From: Desulfocapsaceae bacterium
GTDB lineage: Bacteria; Desulfobacterota; Desulfobulbia; Desulfobulbales; Desulfocapsaceae
Length of the DNA: 11,821 bases
Assembly (NCBI GenBank): GCA_029934775.1
Contig: JAOZLO010000045.1
Span: 1-11,821, forward strand
Reading direction: 5' to 3'
Shown: positions 1-6,754 of the stretch, one piece after another
Position numbering within the stretch: position 1 is the first letter of the stretch
Layout of the letters: each line of letters starts with the position of its first letter
Notes under the pieces: generated by a model
Databases searched by the model: none
Told to the model about the DNA's origin: nothing
Seen by the model: only the letters and a program-made list of their open reading frames with translations
Program-made: the position numbers and the translations under genes

Positions 1-1
1 T

Positions 2-1501
2 ACTCACGGGGGTAAGGTGGAGTTGATTGTTGCCCTGCAGTTGCCCCTTGATGCTATTAACGCTGTCATGCAGCAGCGTGACGGTATGGGTGAATCAGGC
101 GAGACCTACTTGATTGGCGCTGACAAGCTGATGCGTTCTGACTCCTTTCTTGATCCCCAGGGCCATTCAGTGGCCGCATCCTTTGCAGGAACTGTTGAAA
201 AAAATGGCGTGGATACCGAGGCTGCCACCGAGGTTATTGCCGGTAAAACAGACGCAAAAATTGTACTTGATTATAATGGTAACTCAGTTCTTTCAGCTTA
301 TACTCCGGTAAATATCGCCGGGACTACCTGGGGTTTACTGGCGGAGATTGATGAAGCAGAGGTGATAGCTCCAATTAGAGCCCTCATTAAGGCTATCATT
401 ATTGCAGGTGCGGTCCTGATTGCTCTTGTCTTACTTATTGCCTGGCTTATTGCATCTTCTATAGCTAAACCACTTATTAAAGGGGTCGCTTTTGCCAAGT
501 CTGTTTCGGATGGTGATCTTGAGGTGAAGGTTGATGTCAAACAGAAAGATGAAATTGGCGAGTTGGCCGGTGATCTTACCAATATGGTTGAGCAGCTTCG
601 AAGTATAGTCATTCAGGTCAAACAGTCTGCAGATAATGTGGCTTCCGGCAGTGAGCAGCTGAGTTCAAGTGCCCAGGAAATGTCCCAGGGCGCAACGGAG
701 CAGGCAGCTTCTGCTGAAGAGATTTCCTCTTCCATGGAAGAAATGGCGGCAAATATCAATCAGAACGCTGATAATGCAGCCCAGACGGAAAAAATTGCCC
801 TTAAAACCGCCGGTGATGCAGATGAAGGTGGAAAAGCTGTACAGGATACAGTCCAGGCAATGAAAAATATTGCTGAAAAGATCTCTGTCATTGAGGAGAT
901 TTCCCGACAGACCAATCTGCTGGCCCTGAATGCAGCAATTGAGGCTGCCCGGGCCGGTGAACATGGCAAGGGTTTTGCTGTTGTGGCTTCCGAGGTGCGC
1001 AAGCTTGCCGAGCGCAGCCAGTCAGCGGCAGCAGAGATCGGTGACCTCTCGGCATCCAGTGTCAAGGTCGCCGAACAGGCGGGTGTCCTTCTTGATACTA
1101 TTGCTCCTGATGTGCAAAAGACTGCGGACCTTGTTCAGGAGATCACTGCAGCCAGTAACGAACAGCGTACCGGTGCCGAGCAGGTTAACAGCGCTGTTCA
1201 GCAGCTTGATCAGGTTATTCAGCAGAACGCCAGTGTTGCTGAAGAAATGGCTTCCTCTTCCGAGGAGTTGTCGGCCCAGGCCCAGGCACTCCAGGAGGTA
1301 ATGACCTTCTTCAGAGTCCAGGAAGGGCAGTATGGTGGACCAGCCGCTCCTTCAATGCCGAAGAAAAGAACACAGAAGGCATTGCCAGCATCCCGTCCGG
1401 CGAAATCACCTGGTAAGAAACAGTCTTCCGGTCAGGGGATTAACCTTGATTTTGGTGACGATGCCGATGATAATCTGGATAGTGACTTTGAAAAATTCTG
1501 A
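2..1501 (+). CDS. Methyl-accepting chemotaxis protein (dCache-HAMP-MCP), 5' truncated by window edge
   Basis: Inner-membrane chemoreceptor that binds a ligand in the periplasm and controls CheA through CheW. The frame is open to the left edge, so the GTG at 17 is probably internal and the N-terminal transmembrane helix plus the start of the sensor are missing. Seen in order: the end of a dCache sensor (to about base 370, with a GETYLIG and MRSDSF signature), one transmembrane helix (about 374-463), a HAMP linker (about 455-616), then the long coiled-coil signalling domain with its conserved hairpin tip ([19 protein letters not shown], around base 960). A remembered alignment with E. coli Tsr shows one heptad missing on each arm, which fits the 34H class. 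Methylation-type Glu/Gln pairs lie around 689-751. After a flexible Lys/Pro linker the protein ends in an acidic tail and DFEKF, which fits the CheR-docking pentapeptide pattern. First gene of the visible che cluster. Confidence 0.95.
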   Translation, partial: THGGKVELIVALQLPLDAINAVMQQRDGMGESGETYLIGADKLMRSDSFLDPQGHSVAASFAGTVEKNGVDTEAATEVIAGKTDAKIVLDYNGNSVLSAYTPVNIAGTTWGLLAEIDEAEVIAPIRALIKAIIIAGAVLIALVLLIAWLIASSIAKPLIKGVAFAKSVSDGDLEVKVDVKQKDEIGELAGDLTNMVEQLRSIVIQVKQSADNVASGSEQLSSSAQEMSQGATEQAASAEEISSSMEEMAANINQNADNAAQTEKIALKTAGDADEGGKAVQDTVQAMKNIAEKISVIEEISRQTNLLALNAAIEAARAGEHGKGFAVVASEVRKLAERSQSAAAEIGDLSASSVKVAEQAGVLLDTIAPDVQKTADLVQEITAASNEQRTGAEQVNSAVQQLDQVIQQNASVAEEMASSSEELSAQAQALQEVMTFFRVQEGQYGGPAAPSMPKKRTQKALPASRPAKSPGKKQSSGQGINLDFGDDADDNLDSDFEKF

Positions 1502-1514
1502 TCTTTGTATATAG

Positions 1515-1541
1515 CAGGGACAGGCCATCCGGTCTGTCCTG
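1515..1541 (+). terminator. Hairpin after the chemoreceptor, possible weak terminator
   Basis: CAGG-G-ACAGGCC and GGTCTGTCCTG form a stem of about 11 pairs with one bulged G, one G-U pair and the four-base loop ATCC. It starts 14 bases after the MCP stop. It is followed only by GTTTCCC, not by a run of T, so it may be an mRNA processing or stability element or a partial attenuator that lowers expression of cheW onward rather than a full terminator. Confidence 0.35.
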
Positions 1542-1600
1542 TTTCCCGGGGCATGACTTTGCAGGATAGGTCAGGCCCCGGTTGTCTGATGGAGGAATAG

Positions 1601-2113
1601 ATGAACACCCAGAGACAATATCTTACCTTGCGGGTAGGTGAAGCAGTTTATGGTATTGGTATCCACAAAGTCCGCGAAGTTGTTGCCTATGAGACACCCT
1701 CTCCCATGCCCAATAGTTCCGGCTGTATGATTGGCGTGGTCAGTCTGCGCGGCAGCGCTGTGCCGGTGCTGGATCTGCGTCTGAAGTTTGGACTGGAGGG
1801 AACCGTAGCAACAGTTGACACCTGCATAATCATTCTTGAGCTGCAGATAGACCAGGAGAAAACCCTGGTAGGAATTACCGCTGATATGGTACAACAGGTT
1901 GCAGAGTTTGGTGAAGAAGATTTGGAACCGCCTCCTCACCAGGCAGATGGCAGGTCAGTTGACTGGATTCAGGCGATGGCCAGATTAGAGAATGGTTTCG
2001 TTATTCTTCTGGATATAGATAAAACCCTGGAACAGGATGCCCTGACAACTGTCAGTGGTGAAGAATTCAGCCTGAATATCGGCCAAAAGAGCGGTGATGC
2101 CGCAGAAAATTAA
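1601..2113 (+). CDS. cheW: Chemotaxis coupling protein CheW
   Basis: Cytoplasmic adaptor that bridges the receptor tip and the CheA kinase. At 170 residues it is the size of a single-domain CheW. Family marks seen: an N-terminal beta strand with YGIGIHKVREVV (residues 17-28), then GVVSLRG (45-51) and PVLDLR (55-60), the receptor- and kinase-contacting region, and a C-terminal half ending in the strand NGFVILLDID (131-140). The ATG is set by a strong GGAGG at 1591-1595. It follows the receptor after 99 bases that hold a hairpin, and its stop overlaps the next start as TAATG, so translation of cheR is probably coupled to it. The last 20 or so residues are a polar tail beyond the fold. Confidence 0.95.
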   Translation: MNTQRQYLTLRVGEAVYGIGIHKVREVVAYETPSPMPNSSGCMIGVVSLRGSAVPVLDLRLKFGLEGTVATVDTCIIILELQIDQEKTLVGITADMVQQVAEFGEEDLEPPPHQADGRSVDWIQAMARLENGFVILLDIDKTLEQDALTTVSGEEFSLNIGQKSGDAAEN

Positions 2114-2970
2114 TGAATCCAAACGGTACTCTCTACACTCAACGACTGGCCTCTGCTGATTTTGACCTTATCTGCAGGGAGGTTTATAGCTACTGCGGAA
2201 TAAATATCGGCGAAAAAAAACAACAGATGATAGAGGGGCGGCTGCGTTCCCGGGTCCGCCATCTTGGTCTGGATTCTTTTGCCGATTACTGCAAATTTGT
2301 CTTCAGTGGTGACAAGCCTCAGGATGAATTTATTCATCTTGTTGATGCCATTACCACCAATAAGACCGAGTTTTTTCGTGAGCCGGCACATTTTACTTAC
2401 CTGAAGAAAGAGCTGTTGCCCTCCTTACTGAAGGGAAAAAACAATCCGGGGATTCGCCCTTTGCAGGTCTGGAGTGCTGCCTGCTCCATGGGGCAGGAGC
2501 CGTACAGCCTGGCCATGGAGCTTACTGACTTTAACCGTGGGCAAAAACTTTTTTCTTTTAAGGTACTGGCTACAGATATATGTACTCAAGTTCTGCAAAT
2601 TGCAACGCGCGCTGTCTACAGTGATGACATTGCAGCCGCCATTCCGCAGGAAATGCAGAAACGATACCTGTTGAAAAGCAAAAACGCTGCCAGCAGACTT
2701 GTACGGGTTGTTCCTGAAATTCGAAAAACTGTCACCTTCGGGAGATTGAACCTCAACGATCAGAGTTATGGTATTAAAACAAAAATAGATATAATATTCT
2801 GCCGCAATGTAATTATCTATTTTGACACCAAGACTCAGGAGGCAATTCTCAGAAAATTAGCGTTGTGCCTGCGGCTGGGTGGTTATCTTTTTCTGGGACA
2901 TTCAGAGTCCACCCATGGCATGGATCTGCCGGTGCGCCAGGTTGCTCCTACAATCTATGAACGGATCTAA
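2113..2970 (+). CDS. cheR: Chemotaxis receptor methyltransferase CheR
   Basis: Transfers methyl groups from S-adenosylmethionine to receptor glutamates during adaptation. It has 285 residues, normal for a single CheR. Seen: a helical CheR_N domain (about 10-75) with a basic stretch EGRLRSRVRHLG, the conserved TNKTEFFRE (82-90), the SAM-binding SAACSMGQEPYS (121-132) and ATDI around Asp155, the small beta subdomain (about 185-215), CRNVIIYF (230-237) and GHSES (262-266). The beta subdomain appears equal in length to that of Salmonella CheR as remembered, the part that docks receptor pentapeptides; this fits the DFEKF end of the neighbouring receptor but is not proof. The start overlaps the cheW stop (TAATG) and has no strong Shine-Dalgarno of its own. 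Confidence 0.97.
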   Translation: MNPNGTLYTQRLASADFDLICREVYSYCGINIGEKKQQMIEGRLRSRVRHLGLDSFADYCKFVFSGDKPQDEFIHLVDAITTNKTEFFREPAHFTYLKKELLPSLLKGKNNPGIRPLQVWSAACSMGQEPYSLAMELTDFNRGQKLFSFKVLATDICTQVLQIATRAVYSDDIAAAIPQEMQKRYLLKSKNAASRLVRVVPEIRKTVTFGRLNLNDQSYGIKTKIDIIFCRNVIIYFDTKTQEAILRKLALCLRLGGYLFLGHSESTHGMDLPVRQVAPTIYERI

Positions 2971-3487
2971 CTCGCACCTCCCCCGATGTTCTGACGGAAA
3001 AAATGGGGAGTCCATATATCTTTATCCCGGAGATTTCCATTTTGCTACAGAGCCGACAATGATCCATACCGTTCTCGGATCCTGTGTATCGGTGGTTCTT
3101 TTTGATCCGGTGAATCGTTACGGTTCCATGTGCCATGCTGTCCTTGACGCAGATCCCTACCAGCAGGATATCACCTATTGTTCCAAATATGTGGATTGTG
3201 TTATAGATGAGATGTTCAGTAACTTTGCAGAGCATGGAACAGTCATCAAAAATCTGGTGACAAAAATTTTTGGCGGAGCCCAGATGCTTGTCAGGGGAAA
3301 AGCTTCTTCCCAGACTGTTCAGCCCGGAGTAAAGAATATACTCATGGCAAAAAGTAAGGTACAGGAATACGGCTGCCTGATAGAAGCAGAAGATTGCGGT
3401 GGCTTTCAGGGCAGAAAAATATACTTCTGTTCACATACCGGTGAGGTTTTTTTGAAACGGATAAAAAAAACTTATGGTATCAGTTAA
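2957..3487 (+). CDS. cheD: Chemoreceptor glutamine deamidase CheD (first copy)
   Basis: Deamidates receptor glutamines to glutamates; in Bacillus it also works with CheC in adaptation. With the ATG at 2957 it has 176 residues, normal for the family, and overlaps the end of cheR by 14 bases. An upstream GTG at 2879 would add 26 residues unlike CheD and lie deep inside cheR, so it was not chosen. Catalytic residues are present: Cys43 in TVLGSCVSVVLFD and His60 in MCHAVL, 17 residues apart as between Cys27 and His44 of Thermotoga CheD. KIFGGAQML and the C-terminal GRKIYFCSHTGEVFLK strand are also typical. No CheC is visible in the window. A second CheD is encoded at 9519-10064 on the other strand. 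Confidence 0.95.
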   Translation: MNGSNSHLPRCSDGKNGESIYLYPGDFHFATEPTMIHTVLGSCVSVVLFDPVNRYGSMCHAVLDADPYQQDITYCSKYVDCVIDEMFSNFAEHGTVIKNLVTKIFGGAQMLVRGKASSQTVQPGVKNILMAKSKVQEYGCLIEAEDCGGFQGRKIYFCSHTGEVFLKRIKKTYGIS

Positions 3488-3520
3488 ACCGTAGACTCAG
3501 GTCAGGATTAAGGAGAATAA

Positions 3521-4585
3521 ATGGGAATTCAAGTGTTAGTCGTTGATGATTCTGCAGTGGTTCGTCAGACTCTGTCTGAAATACTACTGGCCGACAGGGA
3601 GATTGATGAGGTTATTACAGCCCAGGATCCATATGTGGCTGCAAGCAGGCTGAAACAGTTTGTTCCTGATGTTATAACACTGGATGTGGAAATGCCCCGT
3701 ATGGATGGACTCAGTTTTCTGCAGAAACTCATGTCCCAGCATCCTGTTCCCGTGGTGATGTGTTCCAGTCTGACAGAGACTAATTCTGAAACAGCCTTAA
3801 GGGCTATGGAGTATGGAGCTGTCGATATCATTCAGAAGCCGAGAATGGGAACAAAACAGTTTCTCGATGAATCTGCAGTATTAATCTGTGATGCGGTAAA
3901 AGCTGCAGCCAACGTGCAGGTTAAAAGAATTAGCAAGTCAACTACCAGAAATGTAGCGGCAAAACTTGATGCAGATGTTATGCTCGCCAAGGGATCCAAT
4001 AGGGCAATGGTCCAGACTACTGAAACGGTTGTTGCAGTTGGTGCCTCAACGGGTGGGACTGAAGCTCTTCGGGTTTTTGTGGAGATGTTGCCTGGCGATT
4101 TCCCCGGTGTTGTTATCGTACAGCATATGCCTGAACATTTTACTACCTCTTTTGCCGAGCGGTTGGACAGTCTGAGCAGGATGACTGTCAAGGAGGCGAG
4201 GGATGGTGATACCGTGATGCCGGGTAGAGTGTTGCTTGCACCGGGCAATAAACATATGCTGCTGCAGCGAAGCGGAGCCCGGTATTATGTTCAGATAAAG
4301 AATGGCCCGCTGGTGAGTCGACACCGTCCGTCAGTGGATGTGCTTTTTCGCTCTGCGGCCCGATATGCTGGTAAAAACGCAGTGGGCGTAATTATGACCG
4401 GTATGGGGGATGATGGGGCTAAAGGAATCAAGGAAATGAAAGAGGCCGGAGCTTCGACTATTGCACAGGATGAAAAAAGCTGTGTTGTTTTCGGTATGCC
4501 CAAGGTCGCCATTGAACTGGGAGGGATTGATCAGGTTGTCTCTCTTCAAAAAATTGCCAAAACCGTGGCGGGCCTCTGTTATTGA
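3521..4585 (+). CDS. cheB: Protein-glutamate methylesterase/glutaminase CheB
   Basis: Response-regulator methylesterase that removes receptor methyl groups, and can deamidate glutamine, when phosphorylated by CheA. It has 354 residues. The receiver domain (1-120) has the acidic pair in VVDDSA, the phospho-acceptor Asp55 in [11 protein letters not shown] and Lys107 in QKPR. A linker of about 45 residues leads to the methylesterase domain (about 168-350) with Ser176 (GASTGGT), His202 (QHMPEHF) and Asp298 (MTGMGDDGA); their spacing equals that of Ser164, His190 and Asp286 of E. coli CheB. AAGGAG at 3510-3515 sets the start. It lies 33 bases after cheD and is followed 12 bases later by the J-domain gene. 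Having both CheB and CheD means two possible deamidases act on the receptors. Confidence 0.97.
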   Translation: MGIQVLVVDDSAVVRQTLSEILLADREIDEVITAQDPYVAASRLKQFVPDVITLDVEMPRMDGLSFLQKLMSQHPVPVVMCSSLTETNSETALRAMEYGAVDIIQKPRMGTKQFLDESAVLICDAVKAAANVQVKRISKSTTRNVAAKLDADVMLAKGSNRAMVQTTETVVAVGASTGGTEALRVFVEMLPGDFPGVVIVQHMPEHFTTSFAERLDSLSRMTVKEARDGDTVMPGRVLLAPGNKHMLLQRSGARYYVQIKNGPLVSRHRPSVDVLFRSAARYAGKNAVGVIMTGMGDDGAKGIKEMKEAGASTIAQDEKSCVVFGMPKVAIELGGIDQVVSLQKIAKTVAGLCY

Positions 4586-4597
4586 TGAATCGTACGA

Positions 4598-5296
4598 ATG
4601 AATAGAGAATCTGAATTATTTGAGGCATGCCGGATTTTATTTGGGAGCGACATCCAGCCTTCATCGGGCTTTCTCAATTATCTCAGGGAAGAGGGCATTA
4701 CAGCAGCTTTTAGAAAAAGGGCTATGGAAATACATCCGGACAAGGCGCTGCTGTCCGGCTTTTCTCTGAAGAAATGTCAGGAAGAGTTTATTCTTCTTCA
4801 AAGTGCCTGCCAGACTCTTCGTCAGCATATTGGCACTCGAAATATAAAAGTGCTGAAAAAACAGTTCAATACCGGGCAGAAAAAAACAACACTTTACAAT
4901 GTTAGTCTACCGGACAGAGAACTCCTGTTTGGTCGATTTCTTTATCATGGTGGAATTATCCAATGGCGGCAGCTTATCCAGGCATTAGCCTGGCAGAAAT
5001 CAGGTAGACTCAAAATTGGTGAACTTGGGGTGAGTCTGGGATATCTGGACCGAAACTCTGTCGGTATCATCCTGAATCATTCGAAAAGAAAGCGTACCTT
5101 TGGGCTGACTGCCTGGAAATTAGGTCTGCTGACAAGAGCTGAAGTACGCTATCTGCTTCTCAGGCAAAAGCGCCAGCAGAAAAAAATTGGTCAGTTTTTT
5201 GTGGAAAATGGCGTTTTGAATAATCTGGAACTCGGCATACTTTTGAGGAAATGTAAACAACATAATAGTCAGATAAAGACTATTGCTGAGAAATAG
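4598..5296 (+). CDS. J-domain protein with two tandem MshEN-like repeats
   Basis: 232 residues, predicted soluble and basic, with no signal or membrane segment. The N-terminal part (about 20-80) looks like a J domain: a helix AAFRKRAMEIHPDKA with the HPD triad at 46-48 (stimulates DnaK ATPase in known J proteins), then a helix EEFILLQSACQTL. The rest is an ungapped internal duplication, residues 110-162 and 167-219. Each copy has the layout of MshEN, a domain that binds c-di-GMP in MshE-type ATPases: a 24-residue motif xxGxxxxxxGxx...Q, a five-residue spacer, then a second motif starting KIG. The arginine that opens the usual RLG motif is replaced (LFG, TFG, KIG), so nucleotide binding is uncertain. 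Only 12 bases after cheB and 38 before the PilZ gene, so probably in the che operon. Start: the only ATG before the J domain, with a weak ribosome site. Function not known. Confidence 0.82.
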   Translation: MNRESELFEACRILFGSDIQPSSGFLNYLREEGITAAFRKRAMEIHPDKALLSGFSLKKCQEEFILLQSACQTLRQHIGTRNIKVLKKQFNTGQKKTTLYNVSLPDRELLFGRFLYHGGIIQWRQLIQALAWQKSGRLKIGELGVSLGYLDRNSVGIILNHSKRKRTFGLTAWKLGLLTRAEVRYLLLRQKRQQKKIGQFFVENGVLNNLELGILLRKCKQHNSQIKTIAEK

Positions 5297-5334
5297 ACTG
5301 TTGCGTTGAAAATGTAGTATTTCAGGAGTAAATT

Positions 5335-5700
5335 ATGGACAGTGATGAGCGCAGGAAAAATACCAGGGTTGATTTTTACACCACAGTTGATGTCGCTTTT
5401 CCAGAAGCGTCTTATACTGCATGTAAGACTGAAAATCTCTCAACCAAGGGCCTCTTTGTGAAAGATATTTTGGGCAGGAGTTTGGGTGACAGCTGTTCTC
5501 TTACCTTGATGCTGGCGGGTACGGCCTCAAATCTCTCTTTGAGCATTGGTGGGGAGGTAGTGCGGGTGACAGCAGATGGCATCGGTATTCATTTTAAAGA
5601 AATGGATATTGACAGTTTTTCTCATCTGCGTAAAATCGTTTATTATAATTGTGATGATCCTGATAAAATTGATGAAGATTTTGTTGTGTCTTCCAGGTAA
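5335..5700 (+). CDS. PilZ-domain protein, predicted c-di-GMP receptor
   Basis: Stand-alone PilZ protein of 121 residues, a cytoplasmic effector type that changes partner activity on binding cyclic di-GMP. Both parts of the binding signature are present: RKNTR (Arg7 and Arg11, RxxxR) and NLSTKG (Asn34, Ser36, Gly39; the [D/N]xSxxG motif), followed by beta strands (LSLSIGGEVVRV and GIGIHF) and a C-terminal helix DSFSHLRKIV. The ATG at 5335 is preceded by AGGAG at 5324-5328. It probably ends the chemotaxis transcript. By position it could link c-di-GMP level to receptor signalling or flagellar output; the partner cannot be read from the sequence. Confidence 0.92.
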   Translation: MDSDERRKNTRVDFYTTVDVAFPEASYTACKTENLSTKGLFVKDILGRSLGDSCSLTLMLAGTASNLSLSIGGEVVRVTADGIGIHFKEMDIDSFSHLRKIVYYNCDDPDKIDEDFVVSSR

Positions 5701-5720
5701 AAGACAGATGCAAGACAGTT

Positions 5721-5760
5721 AGTCCCTAAGCCTTTAAGCCCTTACACCTTTACGCCCTTT
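5721..5760 (+). repeat. Five degenerate 8-bp tandem repeats
   Basis: Units AGTCCCTA, AGCCTTTA, AGCCCTTA, CACCTTTA, CGCCCTTT follow each other without gaps; the consensus is about AGCCCTTA. They lie in the 147-base spacer between the PilZ gene and the next gene. Just before them AAGACAG occurs twice (5701-5707 and 5712-5718), and just after is a short CCTGC-CC-GCAGG inverted repeat. Strongly strand-asymmetric: pyrimidine-rich on plus. Role unknown. Confidence 0.6.
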
Positions 5761-5835
5761 TCAGCCTGCCCGCAGGGCACCATGCTCTTATCTCTGTTCT
5801 AAATCGCACACCCTCCTCATTTTTATTTAACTCAT

Positions 5836-5841
5836 AAAGGA
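5836..5841 (+). promoter_or_regulatory. Ribosome binding site supporting a TTG start
   Basis: AAAGGA lies six bases before the TTG at 5848. The next ATG (5872) has no purine-rich site before it, and starting there would remove the short basic N-terminus ahead of the first membrane helix, so the TTG is preferred. Confidence 0.5.
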
Positions 5842-5847
5842 ATTATT

Positions 5848-6681
5848 TTGAATATAAGAAAAATTACCTCCATGACCATGTTCATATCTTTCATTCTTTT
5901 GGTACTTACTTCGGTCATTCTCTATATAGTTCCCCAGGGACGAGTTGCCTATTGGGCGGACTGGCATCTATGGGGGTTGAGTAAGACTGAGTGGGGAAAT
6001 CAACATATCAATCTTGGTTTTCTCTTTCTCTTTGCAGGACTGTTGCACATATATTATAATTGGCGGCCTATAACAGCTTATATGAAAAATCGAGCCAGAG
6101 AATTGAAGGTATTTACCCTTTCTTTCAATGTGGCCATGCTCCTTACGCTTGTTATAGGTGTTGGTACATATTTTGAGGTTCCGCCAATGAGCAGTGTAAT
6201 TGATCTTGGTGATTCCTTTAAAGATGCAGCTGCCATCAAATATGGTGAACCTCCATACGGCCATGCGGAACTTTCGTCATTGAAGCTTTTTTCTAAAAAA
6301 CAGGATGTAGATCTCGATCAGGCAATGGATCTTTTAAAAACAGCTGGGATACAATTCAGTGACAGTAAGGAGACTCTTGCAGTCATAGCTGCTGAGAATA
6401 AACTCAGTCCTCAGGCTATCTATCAAATCATCAAACCGGCAGTCAGAAAAAAAGCAGCGGGCAGCACGGAGAGTTTTCCAGATTCACCTATGTCCGGATT
6501 TGGCAATATGACTCTTGCTGCAGTGTGCAGTGAGTATAATCTGATATTTCACGATATAAGGCGTGGTCTGCAGGAAAAAAATGTAAAAGTCGATGCAGAT
6601 ATGACTATTAAAGAGATTGCCACAGCAAATGGAAAAGACCCCATGGCAATTTTTGAAGATATTTCTTCCCTGGTGCAATGA
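5848..6681 (+). CDS. DUF4405-like membrane protein (flavinylation-associated cytochrome family) with duplicated periplasmic tail
   Basis: 277 residues from a TTG start. Three membrane helices are seen at about 9-29, 54-70 and 89-108. The loop between helices 2 and 3 (KNRARELK) is positive, so the long C-terminal part should be periplasmic. His40, His53 and His67 (the last in LLHIYYNW) are in the style of DUF4405 proteins, small cytochrome b-like membrane proteins, and could bind heme; this is inferred, not shown. The tail holds two related segments, residues 138-195 and 217-272, sharing G...S, a helix around LDQA/FHDI, T[LI]xxIAxxN, P and AIxxxI. These may be two copies of a small helical domain. 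It stands alone after a 147-base spacer, with ackA 73 bases downstream. Family assignment is moderate; the redox partner is unknown. Confidence 0.8.
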   Translation: MNIRKITSMTMFISFILLVLTSVILYIVPQGRVAYWADWHLWGLSKTEWGNQHINLGFLFLFAGLLHIYYNWRPITAYMKNRARELKVFTLSFNVAMLLTLVIGVGTYFEVPPMSSVIDLGDSFKDAAAIKYGEPPYGHAELSSLKLFSKKQDVDLDQAMDLLKTAGIQFSDSKETLAVIAAENKLSPQAIYQIIKPAVRKKAAGSTESFPDSPMSGFGNMTLAAVCSEYNLIFHDIRRGLQEKNVKVDADMTIKEIATANGKDPMAIFEDISSLVQ

Positions 6682-6754
6682 ATGTCGCCGCATTTGCTGG
6701 GAAAAATTATTATGTCAGTGACAGAATTCGTTGTCCGGGAAGGATAGATTTTAA

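Noticed and set aside
17..19. GTG as the true start of the chemoreceptor
   Set aside because: Sensor-like codons continue to the window edge, and a start here would remove the first membrane helix and most of the sensor domain.
2879..2956. GTG start that would extend the first CheD by 26 residues
   Set aside because: The extra residues are the cheR coding sequence read in another frame and do not look like CheD; the ATG at 2957 gives the usual length.
3832..4248. Long open frame of 138 codons antisense to cheB
   Set aside because: It is a shadow of the strongly supported cheB frame and has no family likeness or ribosome site.
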